Assembly (NCBI RefSeq): GCF_011075055.1
Contig: NC_058155.1
Span: 1,331,501-1,395,500 of the forward strand
Origin: Mangifera indica
Lineage: Eukaryota > Streptophyta > Magnoliopsida > Sapindales > Anacardiaceae
Length of the DNA: 64,000 nucleotides
Direction: 5' to 3'
Part shown: positions 1 to 11,799 of the stretch, piece by piece
Numbering within the stretch: the stretch's first letter is position 1
Layout of the letters: every line of letters starts with the position of its first letter
Translations under genes and position numbers: made by a program
Notes under the pieces: model-generated
Seen by the model: only the letters and a program-made list of their open reading frames with translations
Database searches by the model: none
What the model was told of the DNA's origin: nothing

Positions 1-83
1 TACATGATGGTTTACATTGTTTTAATAATTATATTAGTCCAATAAAAACAACAATTTTATTTTTATGGACATATCCCCAAACT

Positions 84-1154
84 ATGAAAGAATGGGGTAA
101 ATTTTGTAAACAATATAATAGAAGACCAAAAAGATTCCCTAAAGACATGCCGACTCGTTGGAATTCAACATATGAATTACTCAACGAGTCTTTTAATTAT
201 AGAGATTTATTATGCTCATTTATTTCACAACATGTGTCACAAGTTACATTAGATCCCCAACATTGGGATATTTGTAAAACAATTTTAAATGTATTAAGAA
301 ATTTTAATAATGCAACATATACTTTAAGTGAGGTTTATTATCCCACTTCTCATTTGTTTTTAAATGAAGCTGTTAATATTATTGGGGCTTTACAAGAAGC
401 CGAACAAGATATTATTCTACAGGAAGTTATTTTTTTAATGAAAACAAAATGGTTAAGTTACTATAAAACAATTCTAGAACTTTTTCTTGTTGCATGTTTT
501 TTTAATCCTAGATTTAAATTAGATTGTGTCACAGATTATTTGACATTATATTATGAATGTTTGCAATTAGATGAAGTTAATATTCCATTAACTATAACTA
601 ACATTATGAATTTAATTAAAGAAATTTATGCTGAATATTCATTAATTTATGGTAACCAAGGTGGTTCTTCTTCCTCTCTACCACCTATTGCCCTATCATC
701 AACCCAAAATATGAGTTATGGTGATCATATTATGATGCAAAGGGGCAAAAGACCAAGAGGAACAATGGGCTCCACCTCGGAGCTTGATATTTATTTAACT
801 ACTATTTTTGAGTTTAGTGACAGCAACATGGGTAAAGACTTTCCAGTTCTAGAATGGTGGAGTCGACATGCATCAACTTTTCCAACATTAGCAGCTATTG
901 CTAAACAAGTTCTGGCAGCGCCAGTATCAACTGTTGCAGTAGAACAAACTTTTAGTCAAGAGAGTAATATATTGGATGAAAGACGATCAAGTTTGGCTCC
1001 CGAATCTATTAAAGCCCAAGTATGCGTGGACGATTGGACAAGAGCCGAATTACGCCAATAAGAAATAAAAGTGGACTTCAATGAAGAATCGCTTGATTTA
1101 ACTACGGATAGTTCGATGACGGGAAATAATACTCAAGATAGTGGAGGTGAATGA
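84..1154 (+). pseudogene. hAT transposase C-terminal half (RICESLEEPER/DAYSLEEPER type) with a late stop
   Basis: This reads as the catalytic-core tail and dimerisation domain of a zinc-finger BED/hAT transposase, which cuts and re-inserts hAT elements. The motif MPTRWNSTYELL lies near the start of the frame. A DUF4413-like region with the FFNPRFKLD motif lies in the middle. The C-terminal dimerisation domain follows, with VLEWWSRHAS, FPTLAAIAKQVLAAPVS, VEQTFSQ and LDERRSSLAPE. The frame stops at TAA 1059-1061, but the same frame continues for 30 acidic and polar residues to TGA at 1154. That suggests a single CAA-to-TAA change in an otherwise open reading frame. The BED finger and most of the RNase H-like core lie upstream of the window. 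Coding homology probably starts before 84, so that ATG is not the true start. Confidence 0.85.
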
Positions 1155-1331
1155 TAAGGTAAGGGGGTATTGTCAGCTGTTAGATATGCAAAAGTAAGAG
1201 AACTACGTAGGCTTTGATTCTTCTAAACCCTAAGAAGATATGTAGGAAACTTAATTAAAAAATTAAGTCTAGACCTTTCTTTTAATTTTCAATTATTGTA
1301 ATTAATAATTTAAAAATTAAATCAAGATCAT

Positions 1332-1456
1332 GTATTAGAATTGACGGTTCAATGTCAGTTCCGAACTGGTTACAAATTGTCGGTTCTAAACCGATTACGA
1401 ACCGTCCTATTACGGTTTTGGTTCAAAGTCCTTATTTTTTACCGTGGCCAGGTCTA
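1332..1456. repeat. hAT subterminal repeats and 3' inverted terminus
   Basis: Short CGGTTC-type words recur in direct and inverted orientation between 1340 and 1440 (GACGGTTC, GTCGGTTC, CGAACCGTCC, ACGGTTTTGGTTC). Such clusters are known transposase-binding regions at hAT ends. Confidence 0.6.
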
Positions 1457-1464
1457 GGTTCTTT

Positions 1465-1707
1465 GCTAATGATAAAGTATGACTCTTTATAATTACAAAA
1501 CATGACACTTTATATAGATATGACTCTTGATGGGAAGTCACTATTAACTCTATAAATAAGAAGTGGTCATCTTTCTACCCTTACCAACATCATATTACTC
1601 TAATAGCTTATAGAGTGACAATATATTACTACATAATTAACATACAACTAATAGCAACAACCTATAGATAGAATAACCTTAAATTGTTTTTATCTATCAT
1701 TAAATCA
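1465..1707 (+). repeat. 5' LTR of the copia element (possibly truncated)
   Basis: It aligns by eye with 5192-5487. Shared landmarks in the same order are GCTAAT, TATGACTC, an AACTCTATAAATAAGA TATA-type box, ATATATTACT and the end TTAAATCA/TTAAGTCA. The two copies are clearly diverged, so the insertion is old. Confidence 0.65.
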
Positions 1708-3179
1708 AGGGGTTAAGTGAGAGAAATCAACATCTTCTAAATTTTTTATGAATTCTCTTTATGTTTGGTATATTTCAAAATACGATGGATCAACATATGT
1801 TTTTTTATCTTTAGTTTATATGAAAAATATGAAATTTTAAGATTTATGGGCATAATAGTTTATGTTTAATTGTTTATTTATAAATGTAATTATGATTTAC
1901 ATGAATAATAGTTTGATGTTTAATTGTTTCTGTTTTAAAGTAATTATTATGACTTAAATATGGTGCCCAAACATTGTTTAAAAACTCATATTTTTTAATT
2001 AAAGATTATTGATTTAATTTATAGTTTAAATTAAATTTGTTCGTTTGCATATTAAAGTAACAACATTGATTTATGTGTACATGCAAAGAATGAGTCATGA
2101 TATTTCATAGACAAACATGACATATTGATCTTCTTCTTTTCTTTTATGAAGAATGTATATAATGTATATCACATTTCACAAATAAATATATTAGAATTAT
2201 TTTGCGAGAAATTGTACATTAGTATATATATTTGTTAAACATGAAAAATAATTGAGTACACTTAGATTTAGATTTGAAGACAAATATAAACAGCACATGC
2301 ATGTTAAAGACAGTTTTTGAGTACTTGTCCACAATGGTTGTAAGATTATTTTCTTATTTATATGCATGATACTAAGGGAAAATTCACATAGCCAAATTGT
2401 TGCATTGAAGAAAAATGATTAAAAAATATTGCATATCATTTAATTTCCTAACCGTTATTGTTATTGGTTCTTAACGTTTATTTCTCATCATAAATTTTAT
2501 ATGTATGAAAGGTTTTTAATATAAAAGTGGTGAAATCTTAAAATAAATAAATTTCAAAATTATGAATGTTTCTAATAATTTGAAATTTATATTATGTATG
2601 ATTTATTAGTCATCAAAGTGACCAAATCTTAATGAAAATAAATTTTAAATTATAAATATTTATAATGGATTGTAATTTATTATAATTTAAAAATTTTTAT
2701 TATAAATTATTTATTAGTTACCAAAGTGGTCAAATCTTAATGTAAATGAATTTTAAATTATAATTTATTCTTAATATTATTTTCAATTACCCACAAACTT
2801 TTATATTTGCTTATAACATTAAGATTATGTGATGATGTTTATTTATGAGTAAATTGAATTTGCATTATTAGACATTTCGAGATTAACCTAAAGGTTAATT
2901 ATATATTCTCATAATTGACAAACATGATTATGGTAATTAGTATATTCTGGTAGCTTTATCCAAAGATAGTAAATTGATTTAATTAATAGATATGTGATTT
3001 CTAATTATTGTTTCAATATGTATATCTTGGTATCACTCAAAGGTGAACCTTGATGTATTTTATGTTATGTTTTGAATCTAAATTTATATGATAAATTTTA
3101 TGACTCAAAGCATTAGTGTATGAACATTTTAATTTTATTTGCAAATATTTGTATCCCGTTTCACTTCATTCACATGTTT

Positions 3180-3540
3180 CTTCTGTTCTCTTACTTAATG
3201 GATTGAATTTCTTTGATTGGAGTGAATAAGTCAAGTTTCGCTTAAGTTTTTTTAATCTTGATTTGACATTTCAAATTAAGAAACTTACCACTACTATTGA
3301 TGGGAGTAATGATAATGAAAAACTTTTTATCTAAAGTTTAGAAAAGATCAAACAAATTAAGCTTAATGTTTATGCGAATGATAGTCACTGACAACTTAAG
3401 TTCAACTTTTTCGAAAACTGATGATGCCAAGAAATTTAAGAGTATTCTCAAACTGTTGATAAGTCACTTACTAGAATATTAATGAATACTTTGACCACCA
3501 TGAGATGTAATTGTTCATGTACCTTGCATAAGCATGTTCT
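3180..3540 (+). pseudogene. copia gag relic
   Basis: Conceptual reading gives LNGLNFFDWS early on, matching the LNG-N-W-W start of copia gag proteins, and later KTDDAKKFKSIL, matching the segment before the gag helical region. Several stops and frameshifts interrupt it. It runs almost directly into reverse transcriptase. Confidence 0.55.
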
Positions 3541-3617
3541 TAAGAATAGGTTAAATAATTAAAGAGTCTAATCATGTTTATCTCTTAAGTCATCCAACAA
3601 CTTAAAAGGAACACATA

Positions 3618-4690
3618 GTGTGTAAATTAAAGAAATCAATATATAGACTTAAACAAGCTTCCCAACAATGATATTTTAAGTTTAGTGATACCATCATTTT
3701 TTTTTTCTCAAGAAAATACTATTGATTGGTGTATGTATATGAAATGGGAGCAATTTTATTTTTTTCTAATTTTGTATGTTGATGACATAATACTTGCTAC
3801 TAATGACTTTGGTTTATTATATGAAATCAAAAAACATCTCTCTAAGAATTTTAAAATAAAAGATATAGAAAAGACAACCTATGTGATTGGAACATAAATA
3901 TTTTATGATATATCACAAGAATTGTTAGGGTTGCCTCAAAAGCTTATATTATTAAAATTCTAGAGAAATTTAAGATGAATAAATGCTTAGAAGAGTTAAT
4001 TTCAATTCAAAAAGAGGATAATATTAACCTTATGCAATGTCCCAAAAAAAAAAAATAGAACAAAAGCAAATGAAAAATATTCTTTATGAATTAGTTGTTG
4101 AGAGTTTAATGTATGTCCAAACTTACACCAAACCAAACATTAGTTTTTGTTGGGCTAGTATCAAAGCAATCCAAGTTTGGATCACTAGAAAGTTGCAAAG
4201 AAAGTTCTAAAGTACTTGCAATGAACTAAGAATGATATGCTCACTTATAGAGGTTTTGATCATCTTAAGTAATTTGATGTTCATATTCAAACTAAGTTGG
4301 GTGTGTTGATAAAAAAAATTGTTGAATATGGAAATACTAAATTCATTGAAAATGGTGACCATTAGTGGAAGTTAAAGAATCCATGATGTTAACATTTAAG
4401 AAGTTAGGTTGGAAGTCGTTATACCCAAAACTTTTATAATTGTAGTTTCCCACTTTTCATGGATTATAATTACACAACTTTATTTCAAGACTTGGGGTAA
4501 TCACATAGTATTGTCAAGCCGTTGAAAATTAACTTTGCAACAGTTTTCTTCTCTAAAAGTAGTAAGTATTCTAAAAGTGTTAATTATATGAAAATAAAAT
4601 ACTTTATCGTTAAAGAACTTTAGAAACAAAGAGTGTTATATCTCCCAAAACATTTAATGAACATGTCGAAAGGATGAGAATTATTGAAAG
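3618..4690 (+). pseudogene. copia reverse transcriptase and RNase H relic
   Basis: Starting at 3618 the translation gives VCKLKKSIYRLKQAS, the conserved copia RT block. A stop follows, then the catalytic box LYVDDIILATNDFGLL near 3770, then KNFKIKDIEKTTYVIGT. Downstream, out of frame, come the QCPK box near 4035, LDHWKVAKKVLKYLQ, the RNase H region VFFSKSSKYSKSVNY, and the terminal block ISPKTFNEHVERM near 4640-4675. The YVDD catalytic aspartates survive, but multiple stops make it inactive. Confidence 0.85.
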
Positions 4691-5191
4691 TCACTAATGA
4701 TATTATATTATGTTTATATTATATTTATGCATTTGATACTCTGAGCTCATTTAAAAATATTTAATATTTCATGTTTTCTATTTGTATACATAATTGATAT
4801 AAAATAATGTTACATGAATACATTTATAATAAAAACATTAAAATTAAACCGTTATAATCATCTTTAATAAAGATCATATTAAATTGAAAGTTAGTGTTTT
4901 GGTACATGGAAAGGATTGTGTGGAGAGAAAATGGCATACGATGTCATTACTCACATTAATATTTCAACTTAATAATAATATAATGTTATAGTCAACGTAA
5001 AAAAGGTTTTGGTATAAAATTTTGTACATATTACATCATTCTTATTAAATTATAAAAATAATATCATATCAGTCAAGTGAGAGAATATAAGAATTATGAG
5101 TCACATGGCATTAAAAATTTATTTTATCAAGTATAATTGCATTTGTTTTATAAAATAATTAATCATTAATAAAAATTTTCAATACCTAAAT

Positions 5192-5487
5192 TCGATTAGC
5201 TAATATAAATATGTGACTCCTTATAATTAAAATATATGACCCTTTGTTAATAGTAAAATGTGATTTTTTTATAATTAAAAATCATAACACTCTAAGAATA
5301 TAACTTTTGATAGAAAGTCGCTAATAACTCTATAAATAAGAGTTGATCTTCTCTTTACTTTTAACAATATTATATTATTCCGACAATTTATTGAATTATA
5401 ATATATTACTATATAATCAATGCATAACTAATAACAATAACCTATAATTAAAAAAATTTTAAGTTATTTTTATTCCCCGTTAAGTCA
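5192..5487 (+). repeat. 3' LTR of the copia element
   Basis: Partner of 1465-1707. The 500 bp between the RNase H end and this LTR (4690-5190) is AT-rich with no recognised feature; part of it could be LTR sequence whose 5' counterpart was removed at the hAT junction. Confidence 0.6.
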
Positions 5488-5511
5488 ATAACTTGAAATA
5501 AAAAGAGCAAT

Positions 5512-5678
5512 ACTATGTATACCTATTTTTGATACACAATTCATGTACACAGTGATATATCATAATGTAATTAGGTGATTTTAAAATATGTGTTATTATA
5601 TGATAAAGAAATATCCAATCACATAATAACACCTTATCTGTGTATATAAATTATATACCAAAAATAGGTATACATAGT
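5512..5678. mobile_element. palindromic MITE, copy 1
   Basis: The ends are long imperfect inverted repeats beginning ACTATGTATACCTATTTTT on both strands. Homology continues through CACAG and AGGTG into the centre, so almost the whole 167 bp is one palindrome. There is no coding capacity. A clear target duplication could not be fixed. Related palindromes occur near 33.5, 41.9, 50.75 and 51.7 kb. Confidence 0.75.
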
Positions 5679-5689
5679 TTTATTAAAAT

Positions 5690-6490
5690 AAAAAACCGTA
5701 ACCTATAGACTTTTTCTTCTTCCAAATTCTTTTTCTCTTTTAGGGGCCATTTTTTCTTTGATTTTCTTCTCTTTCTCTTTGCTCAATCTACTTTTACATT
5801 TTCTTCTTGTGATTCGATTATCTTTCTCTCGGGTTGTTACTTGGTTTCTAAAACCTAAATCAAGTTCTATAAAAACAAAAACATGTTAATTAACCCTAAG
5901 CCTAGTTGTTCAAGTGGCATCCTGTTGATTCACGCCTAGTGTTACAAGTTTTGAAAGATGATTGTGGTTGATATCCGAAGATATCAGAAAAGGCAGAAAC
6001 GAACTCTTTAACGATGACATCTTCTGGTGAGTTTCCCTCTCTTGTATGTGGTTGAATATGGTCGATAAGGGGCCGGTAAATAGGAGATAGGGTATTAAAA
6101 TAAGTTTGTCCAAGTTTTACGGTTTATTTGTGGTTTTGAAAATGGCTTATGGTGAGGGAAGTGGTTTAAGATTCAAAAATTGTGTATATGGTTAAATTTT
6201 GGAGCCAAAATGGTTCTGTAAATAAGGTTTGGATCGAGCGTTCATGTTTGGAAGTTGGGATTGAATATTAGTTTAGGGTGATGAAAATGGTTGAGTTGGG
6301 AAGTGAGTATATGGTATAATGTTTATATCAAAAAGGTTCTGTAAATAGGTGTTGAGACTTTAAAATGAGTTGGTAATGTGTTTATTGTTATGATCTGGGA
6401 TTGAAATTCTTTTAAATTGAGTTTTGAAATTTCATTTGTCATTGTTCTTAAATTTGATGATGATTGATGTTGTTTGCTTACAAATGAGAG
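5690..6490. other. no recognisable feature
   Basis: Pyrimidine-rich at the left (5710-5830), then T/G-rich unique sequence. It may hold further decayed exons or introns of the NAD synthetase relic that follows, but none could be read. Confidence 0.4.
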
Positions 6491-6494
6491 TGTT

Positions 6495-7524
6495 TAAAGA
6501 AATTCCAGTAGGTAATTGGATAGATGGAATATTATTCAGCATAGGAATGCATATGATTAAATGTCAGAGCTTTATAATTTTCAAGTTCTGTGTTTGAATA
6601 GGAAAAATATCATGATTCGCCCCAAATTGTGGCTTGCAAATGATGGAAATTACAAGGAACCTCGATGGTTTACAACATAGAAGCAAAAAGACCAGCTCAT
6701 GGATTTCCAACTCCCAAATGAAATTTTCGAGGCTTCATCTCAAAAGTCAATGCCTTTTGCTTATGAGTTCCTTCAGTTTTTAGTCACGTAAGCAATAACT
6801 TAATGGTTTTGTTTTTTTTGTTTATGTGGTACTATTGTTTGGATGACAGCTCAGATGTCAACTTGTAATTTTTCCCTTGCTATAGTTGTTGTTATTGAAG
6901 TTGGTGAAGAACTTTTTACCCTTATTACCCTCTAATGTTGAGCTTGCATTGAATGGAGTTGAAGTGTTTATGAATGCCAGTGGAAGTCAGCACCAATTAA
7001 GAAAGCTTGATTATTGTATTTGTTCTTTTATTAGTGCTATTCATGCTCAAGGCAAGGTTTACATGAACAGGGATGCGATGGTAGTCGCTTCTATTTTGGT
7101 GTATAAACACTTCCAATAGGCTAGATGTGTTTATATTAGTTTGCTTTTATTGGCATATTAAAATAGTTTGAAGTACTCTAATACTTCATTTGTCAACATC
7201 TACGAGTGAGTGACGCTTTTTATTTTATTATTAGAGTACAGGTGTAGAAGGTTTTTCCCACTATAATGTGGTTCAAAATTACTCCTGTGTTTGCTTGTGT
7301 ATGATCTTTGTGGCTTTTTATGTTCCATTTAGAAGAAAAAAAATCAGGGATGGTTTTTTATAATTATTTTACTTGTTTGTTAATCTCAGGTTGCTAGCAT
7401 GAGAGAATCTATAAGTAGTTTTTAGGAGCAAGCAAGCTGCAAAACCAGAATAGCATCTGTGACGGTGTCATATAATCTTTGTCCATCTTTAAACCTGAAA
7501 ATCTCACTATCGAGTCCACTTTAG
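6495..7524 (+). pseudogene. NADS: glutamine-dependent NAD+ synthetase pseudogene fragment with introns
   Basis: The parent enzyme makes NAD+ from deamido-NAD+, using glutamine through an N-terminal nitrilase-like glutaminase domain. Only part of that domain is here. Exon A (about 6495-6787) reads VGNWIDGILFSIGM, then [17 protein letters not shown], a stop where the family has Trp, then KDQLMDFQLPNEI. An intron with GT-AG borders (6788-6885) follows. Exon B (6886-7117) reads EVGEELF in one frame and [24 protein letters not shown] in another. It then shifts again to [10 protein letters not shown]. Exon C (7390-7524) reads VASMRESISSF, a stop, then EQASCKTRIASV. The exon expected between B and C is missing. 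Retained introns point to a duplicated gene copy, not a retrocopy. At least two stops and two frameshifts rule out function. Confidence 0.85.
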
Positions 7525-8092
7525 GTCTGTTACTGGTTTAGTAAGCATTATAAAAAGCAACATGATCGGTGTTATTATTATAATTTCTGTTAGTGAATGG
7601 TTCTTTTTATTTGTTATTGGTTCGGGTATTATGGAGCTATTCTATTTATGCTTTGAAATGTTTACTAGTTTAACTGTTGGTATTTAGGAGTTATGCAAGT
7701 GACTACTGCTTTTGAATTGGAAATTCTTGCTTTTGAGTAATTAATTTGGTTGAAATTTAGGTGCTTCCTACTGGTTTTGTCTCCGTGAAAATTGGGAATT
7801 TGGCTTATCTTACTATATACTTCTATTTTAATATATGCCTCTTGAAGAAATCTAAATATGAACTTAGAACTTTCTCTTAACCCTGACCCAACAAAGGAAT
7901 AGTTGATGGAAAATATTGTATTGTTGTTTGTTGATTATAGTGTTTTGTTTCATGTGTTTCTGGGCTTAATGGTTTAGTGGTGAGTATGTTGCTAGTGGAG
8001 TTTGAATTTTTATCATGTTGTGCTTCCGTTCACTTCATTTATATGGTTGTGTGGCTTTTGTTGAAGTTGAAGATTAAGTTTCTGTTTGTGTT

Positions 8093-8345
8093 GCAATTGT
8101 AGATTGTGTTGATTTTGATGGTGGAATGTCTGATTGTGCTGTTTATGTTGTAGTTACAGATTCTGTATATATCTTGTTGATTATGTGTAGATTTTGCACT
8201 GTTAAGTGTGTTTGCATCGCAATTGCAGATTTTGGATATACTAGTTGCAGATTTTGGCTTTTTCAGTTATAGATTCTGGTTATATCATTTTGGCTAAATC
8301 TAGTGCTGATTTTGAGTATATCAGTTGCAGATTTTGACAGAAACC
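8093..8345 (+). repeat. degenerate short tandem repeats
   Basis: A motif close to GTTGCAGATTTTGGATATA recurs about eight times with variable spacing (for example near 8225, 8245, 8270, 8320). No coding is seen. The stretch 7525-8090 between the pseudogene and this array is unique T/G-rich DNA with no recognised feature. Confidence 0.5.
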
Positions 8346-8349
8346 ATTG

Positions 8350-9320
8350 CTGATAAGGGGTTGCAATTTTTGTGAAGTTAAAAGTTCTAAAAGTGTTGCT
8401 TGTGAATTTCTGTAAAGAATTCTATGTAAAGGATTCTGTAAACTATTCACAAATTTTTGTTGGAAAACTTTGTAAATATTATGACATCAACAGCCAATGC
8501 AAGATTCCAATCTCTTGTTCAACACAGATGATCTTATTTTTTTTTTTTTCATATTGTTTTCTTTTATTGAATTTTGAATTCAATTGAGGATTGACATAAT
8601 ATATCAGTTTTAACAATTCAATTTTTTTGTCATTTTATTAGCATGAATGTCCAGGAAATTCAAACATGAAAATGTATATTGCGTTATCGCTTTACATTTC
8701 ACCAATGAAGGATAATTAAATCATTATAATAACTATATAAAAAATATTAAATAAAGATAAATTAGATCAACCAAGTACATTTAAGTAATTTTATATCAAT
8801 ATAATATATCACAACAAAAAGTTAACCCTAAAGGGCATGACAGTAAATGTACATTTAACTGTAATATTTCCGTTAATAGAGTTACTAGTTGGGTGAAAAA
8901 TTGTTATTATTATTAACTAAGGGTGAAGAAAAAGTTTTTACGCCAAACCTTGGGTGTGAAATGTACGGTACTCATTAAGAAAAGACGAAGTTTAGTGAAT
9001 CTATTCTTCGCCTCCTCCACCTTGACCACTTCAAGGTCTGCAACATGTCAACAAAGGTCTCCTCGTTGCCTCTCACTGGGCCTCTATTATTTATATTTGG
9101 TCAATTTATTGAGAATTAAATATTTACTGATTTTAAAATTTGAAAGATTTTACATAAAATATCAAATGAACATATGACATAACTATAAAGCAAAAATCTA
9201 AATACTACAATTACCGTTGAGTGAAAAATCCTGTGTATATCCAAATTAATCTGATTAATCTCTTAAAAAGTATGGTTTGTGATGGTATCCTTTCAGATAT
9301 AGCGTTGGTAACCAGAAACT
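8350..9320. other. no recognisable feature
   Basis: AT-rich unique DNA. Only short open frames are present and none resembles a known family. A 10-A and a 12-T run occur but no element termini were seen. Confidence 0.4.
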
Positions 9321-9321
9321 T

Positions 9322-10026
9322 GTGTTGATAATACCCACAAAAATCAAAGCTACTACACCTATAAATATAAGTGGTTCAGAAAACGATTTTCCAGTTTACA
9401 AGTACAAGGTTCTTAGTCAGTCTACTGCTTTTATGCACATCAAGAATGAACATACAAACACAATTTATGTTTCATTTCCTTCTGCATTTCTGGCGCCTAA
9501 AAACTGCATATATCTCACATTTCCACTATTGAAATCTTTGTTGATCCTTCAACCAAACATTATAATCCCTTCCCTGTTTGCACCCAATAAACTAAACTAA
9601 ACTAAATCATTGAAGTCGGACAATCTTGGGGAATCTTCAAGTACACACTTCAGAAATGCCTCACCATTGCAGGCTTCAGCTGTTTCCTCTTCTATACCTA
9701 GATTAGATTCAATCTCATTCACAAGAAAGACATTTTCTGATGTTTCCGTGGATTTGGATTTGTTTCTTTCAAGGACATTTGCAGGAGATATCTTGCTGTG
9801 TTACAAAACAAAAAGATATCGTGGGATTATGGAGATGAATGGCAGTACAAGAACTTACAAAATCAAATTACCATATGACAAGGAGAAATTACATGAAAGG
9901 ATGAGAGAGAAGAGAAAAAACGGAATAGCAGAATTTATGATTGGCAAGAAATTATCAGAGATACATCATTATTTTCATTCACCAAGAAGCTCTCCCCAAT
10001 ATTTGACAAACAGGCATGAAAGCTAA
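9322..10026 (+). other. two adjacent unrecognised open frames (92 and 138 codons)
   Basis: Frames at 9322-9600 and 9610-10026 are longer than their surroundings. The second has a Ser-rich first half and a basic second half (KEKLHERMREKRKNG). Neither matches a family I know, no splice structure is evident, and the composition is more balanced than in flanking DNA. They could be relics of an unknown transposon or chance frames. The following 1.1 kb (10030-11130) shows nothing recognisable. Confidence 0.2.
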
Positions 10027-11139
10027 ATATGAAAACCTTAAAAATGTCCAAAGTTTCCATGGTGATTAAACACTGTCCATGATAAGACTAACAATAATCA
10101 ACAGAAAACCTGATCTCCAGAACAAAAAACAATAACAGCAATAATGATAAGCTAAAGAAAATCAAATAAACAAAAAAGTCCCTAAGAATTACACATACAT
10201 CTAACATGTCTTTTTGGTCTTATGAGAGCCTCCATCAGAGAAGTTACTATATTTGTAGTGTCATGCCTCATGGTTAAATGAACAATGAACAACATAAAAA
10301 ACTAAAGATACATATTAGGGAAATACAATTCAGTATAAGAACTAGTTCATGCATAACTGACAACGAAGAAAATCAGTAAATAGGTTTACTGGGGTTTTAA
10401 GTCTTAAAAAACCAAACTCACAGGACAAGACAAGAGCCTTGATAACTACCTTGTCATGCAGGAAAAAGATCGGCAATTCACATTTGGACGACAATAAGTC
10501 TCATATAAGTAGCAAACATTAGTAAAATTTCAAGTTAATCGGCACTGTTCTAGCATTCCCCCCTTTTGGAACAGGGTGCATCTTCGTGATATAAAATGTA
10601 TAGTAAAAACTTACAATTTCTGAAAATCTATGCCCCGATTGTGGTGTTGATTCAGAGATTTCGTATTACAACAATGCATTTTGATGCTATTATCTTCTGA
10701 GCTATTATATGATTGCTAATAGCAAAAGATTTGCAATAATAAGATAAGTTTTTTTCCTATTAATTTCTAGTTACTTTTTATTTAAATTTATACTTTTTTT
10801 TTCTTTTACAGTAAAAATTTTGCTAAACATCATACCTGAACCAATCCAACCCAATTTTCTCAGTTCTGTTTTGATTCGGTTTCAGTTGAAGATGGGTCTG
10901 GAACAGCTGGGTTGTTTGGAGGGAAAAAAATCAATTCGGTTCAGTTCCATTCAGGCCAAAAACCAAAAGTAACTATAACAAGTAAAAAGCTAAATTAATA
11001 TACCTACACAGAGAAACCTGGAAAAATAAATCCAATGTTCATGTCAAAATCATTAAAAACAAATCCCAACTAAAATTTATGTGGACAGCATTATTAAGGC
11101 AAAAGATGAACTTTAATACTCAATGTATATAAGATGTAC

Positions 11140-11534
11140 CTCAATAACATTGTCTGCATCTTTTGAAATTTTAATGCTATAATTTTGCTTGACTTCTGCT
11201 CCAGCAAAGCCTGAACAATTGACTACAAAGTTAAATCAAGGCAGAAAAAAGGAGAAAGGAACTAGGAGAAGTGATTTAGGGCAGGCATAAAACTCACCTC
11301 TCCTACTTTGTCAGAAGATCTAGATGAAATGGTTTCTGATTCAGAAGAAAACAATGGTGACAGAGCATCTAAGTCAACCTCTTCAAAAGCAAATAGATCC
11401 AACAAGGACATCATTATAAATGGGCAGTCTTTAACTAAAAAATCAAGCCCAACAACATAACTTAATGAGAGCAAGCCGGAAAAATGCGGAAACATCCACT
11501 TGGATTCTTTATGTCTCATTGAGTGAGCTTTCAT
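11140..11534 (-). pseudogene. possible two-exon gene relic, unknown family
   Basis: On the minus strand, 11534-11298 is open for 79 codons and contains LDLFAFEEVDLDALSPLFSS and a Ser-rich run. It ends at a perfect plant donor (GAG|GTGAGT). After an 87-bp gap with an acceptor (TTCAG), the frame continues in phase at 11210-11140 as ALLEQKSSKIIALKFQKMQT, helical and basic, to another donor (GAG|GTACAT). No further exon could be found on either side. This is either a small remnant of a host gene or a lucky coincidence of splice signals. I do not recognise the protein. Confidence 0.3.
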
Positions 11535-11653
11535 TCAATTGATTAGTTGTCAGGTTGATTAATTGTTCAAAGATAATAATTAAAAAGTTTTATATAATTT
11601 ATCATTAAAAATATAATTTAGCTTATTTAACATTAAAATATGTTTAGTTTGAT

Positions 11654-11797
<144 letters not shown>

Positions 11798-11799
11798 TA

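Larger units (their letters stand above)
1..1456 (+). mobile_element. hAT transposon, 3' part
   Basis: The window opens inside a hAT DNA transposon; its 5' half lies outside. The transposase tail (84-1154) is followed by about 300 bp of non-coding DNA. The last 120 bp of this carry many copies of CGGTTC/GAACCG in both orientations, the usual hAT subterminal repeats. The likely terminus is ACCGTGGCCAGGTCTA, ending at 1456. Its reverse complement, TAGACCTGGCCACGGT, looks like a plant hAT inverted repeat. The next eight bases (1457-1464) would be the target duplication, which cannot be checked without the left end. Confidence 0.75.
1465..5487 (+). mobile_element. decayed, internally deleted Ty1/copia retrotransposon
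   Basis: Two related segments of about 245-295 bp (1465-1707 and 5192-5487) flank a 3.5 kb interior. Between them are a gag relic (about 3180-3540) and a reverse transcriptase/RNase H relic (3618-4690). The two are almost adjacent, so protease and integrase have been lost by internal deletion. About 1.4 kb of AT-rich DNA (1710-3150) precedes gag and shows no recognisable coding. No clean tRNA-Met primer site follows the 5' LTR. The left LTR abuts the hAT end and may be truncated there. Confidence 0.75.
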
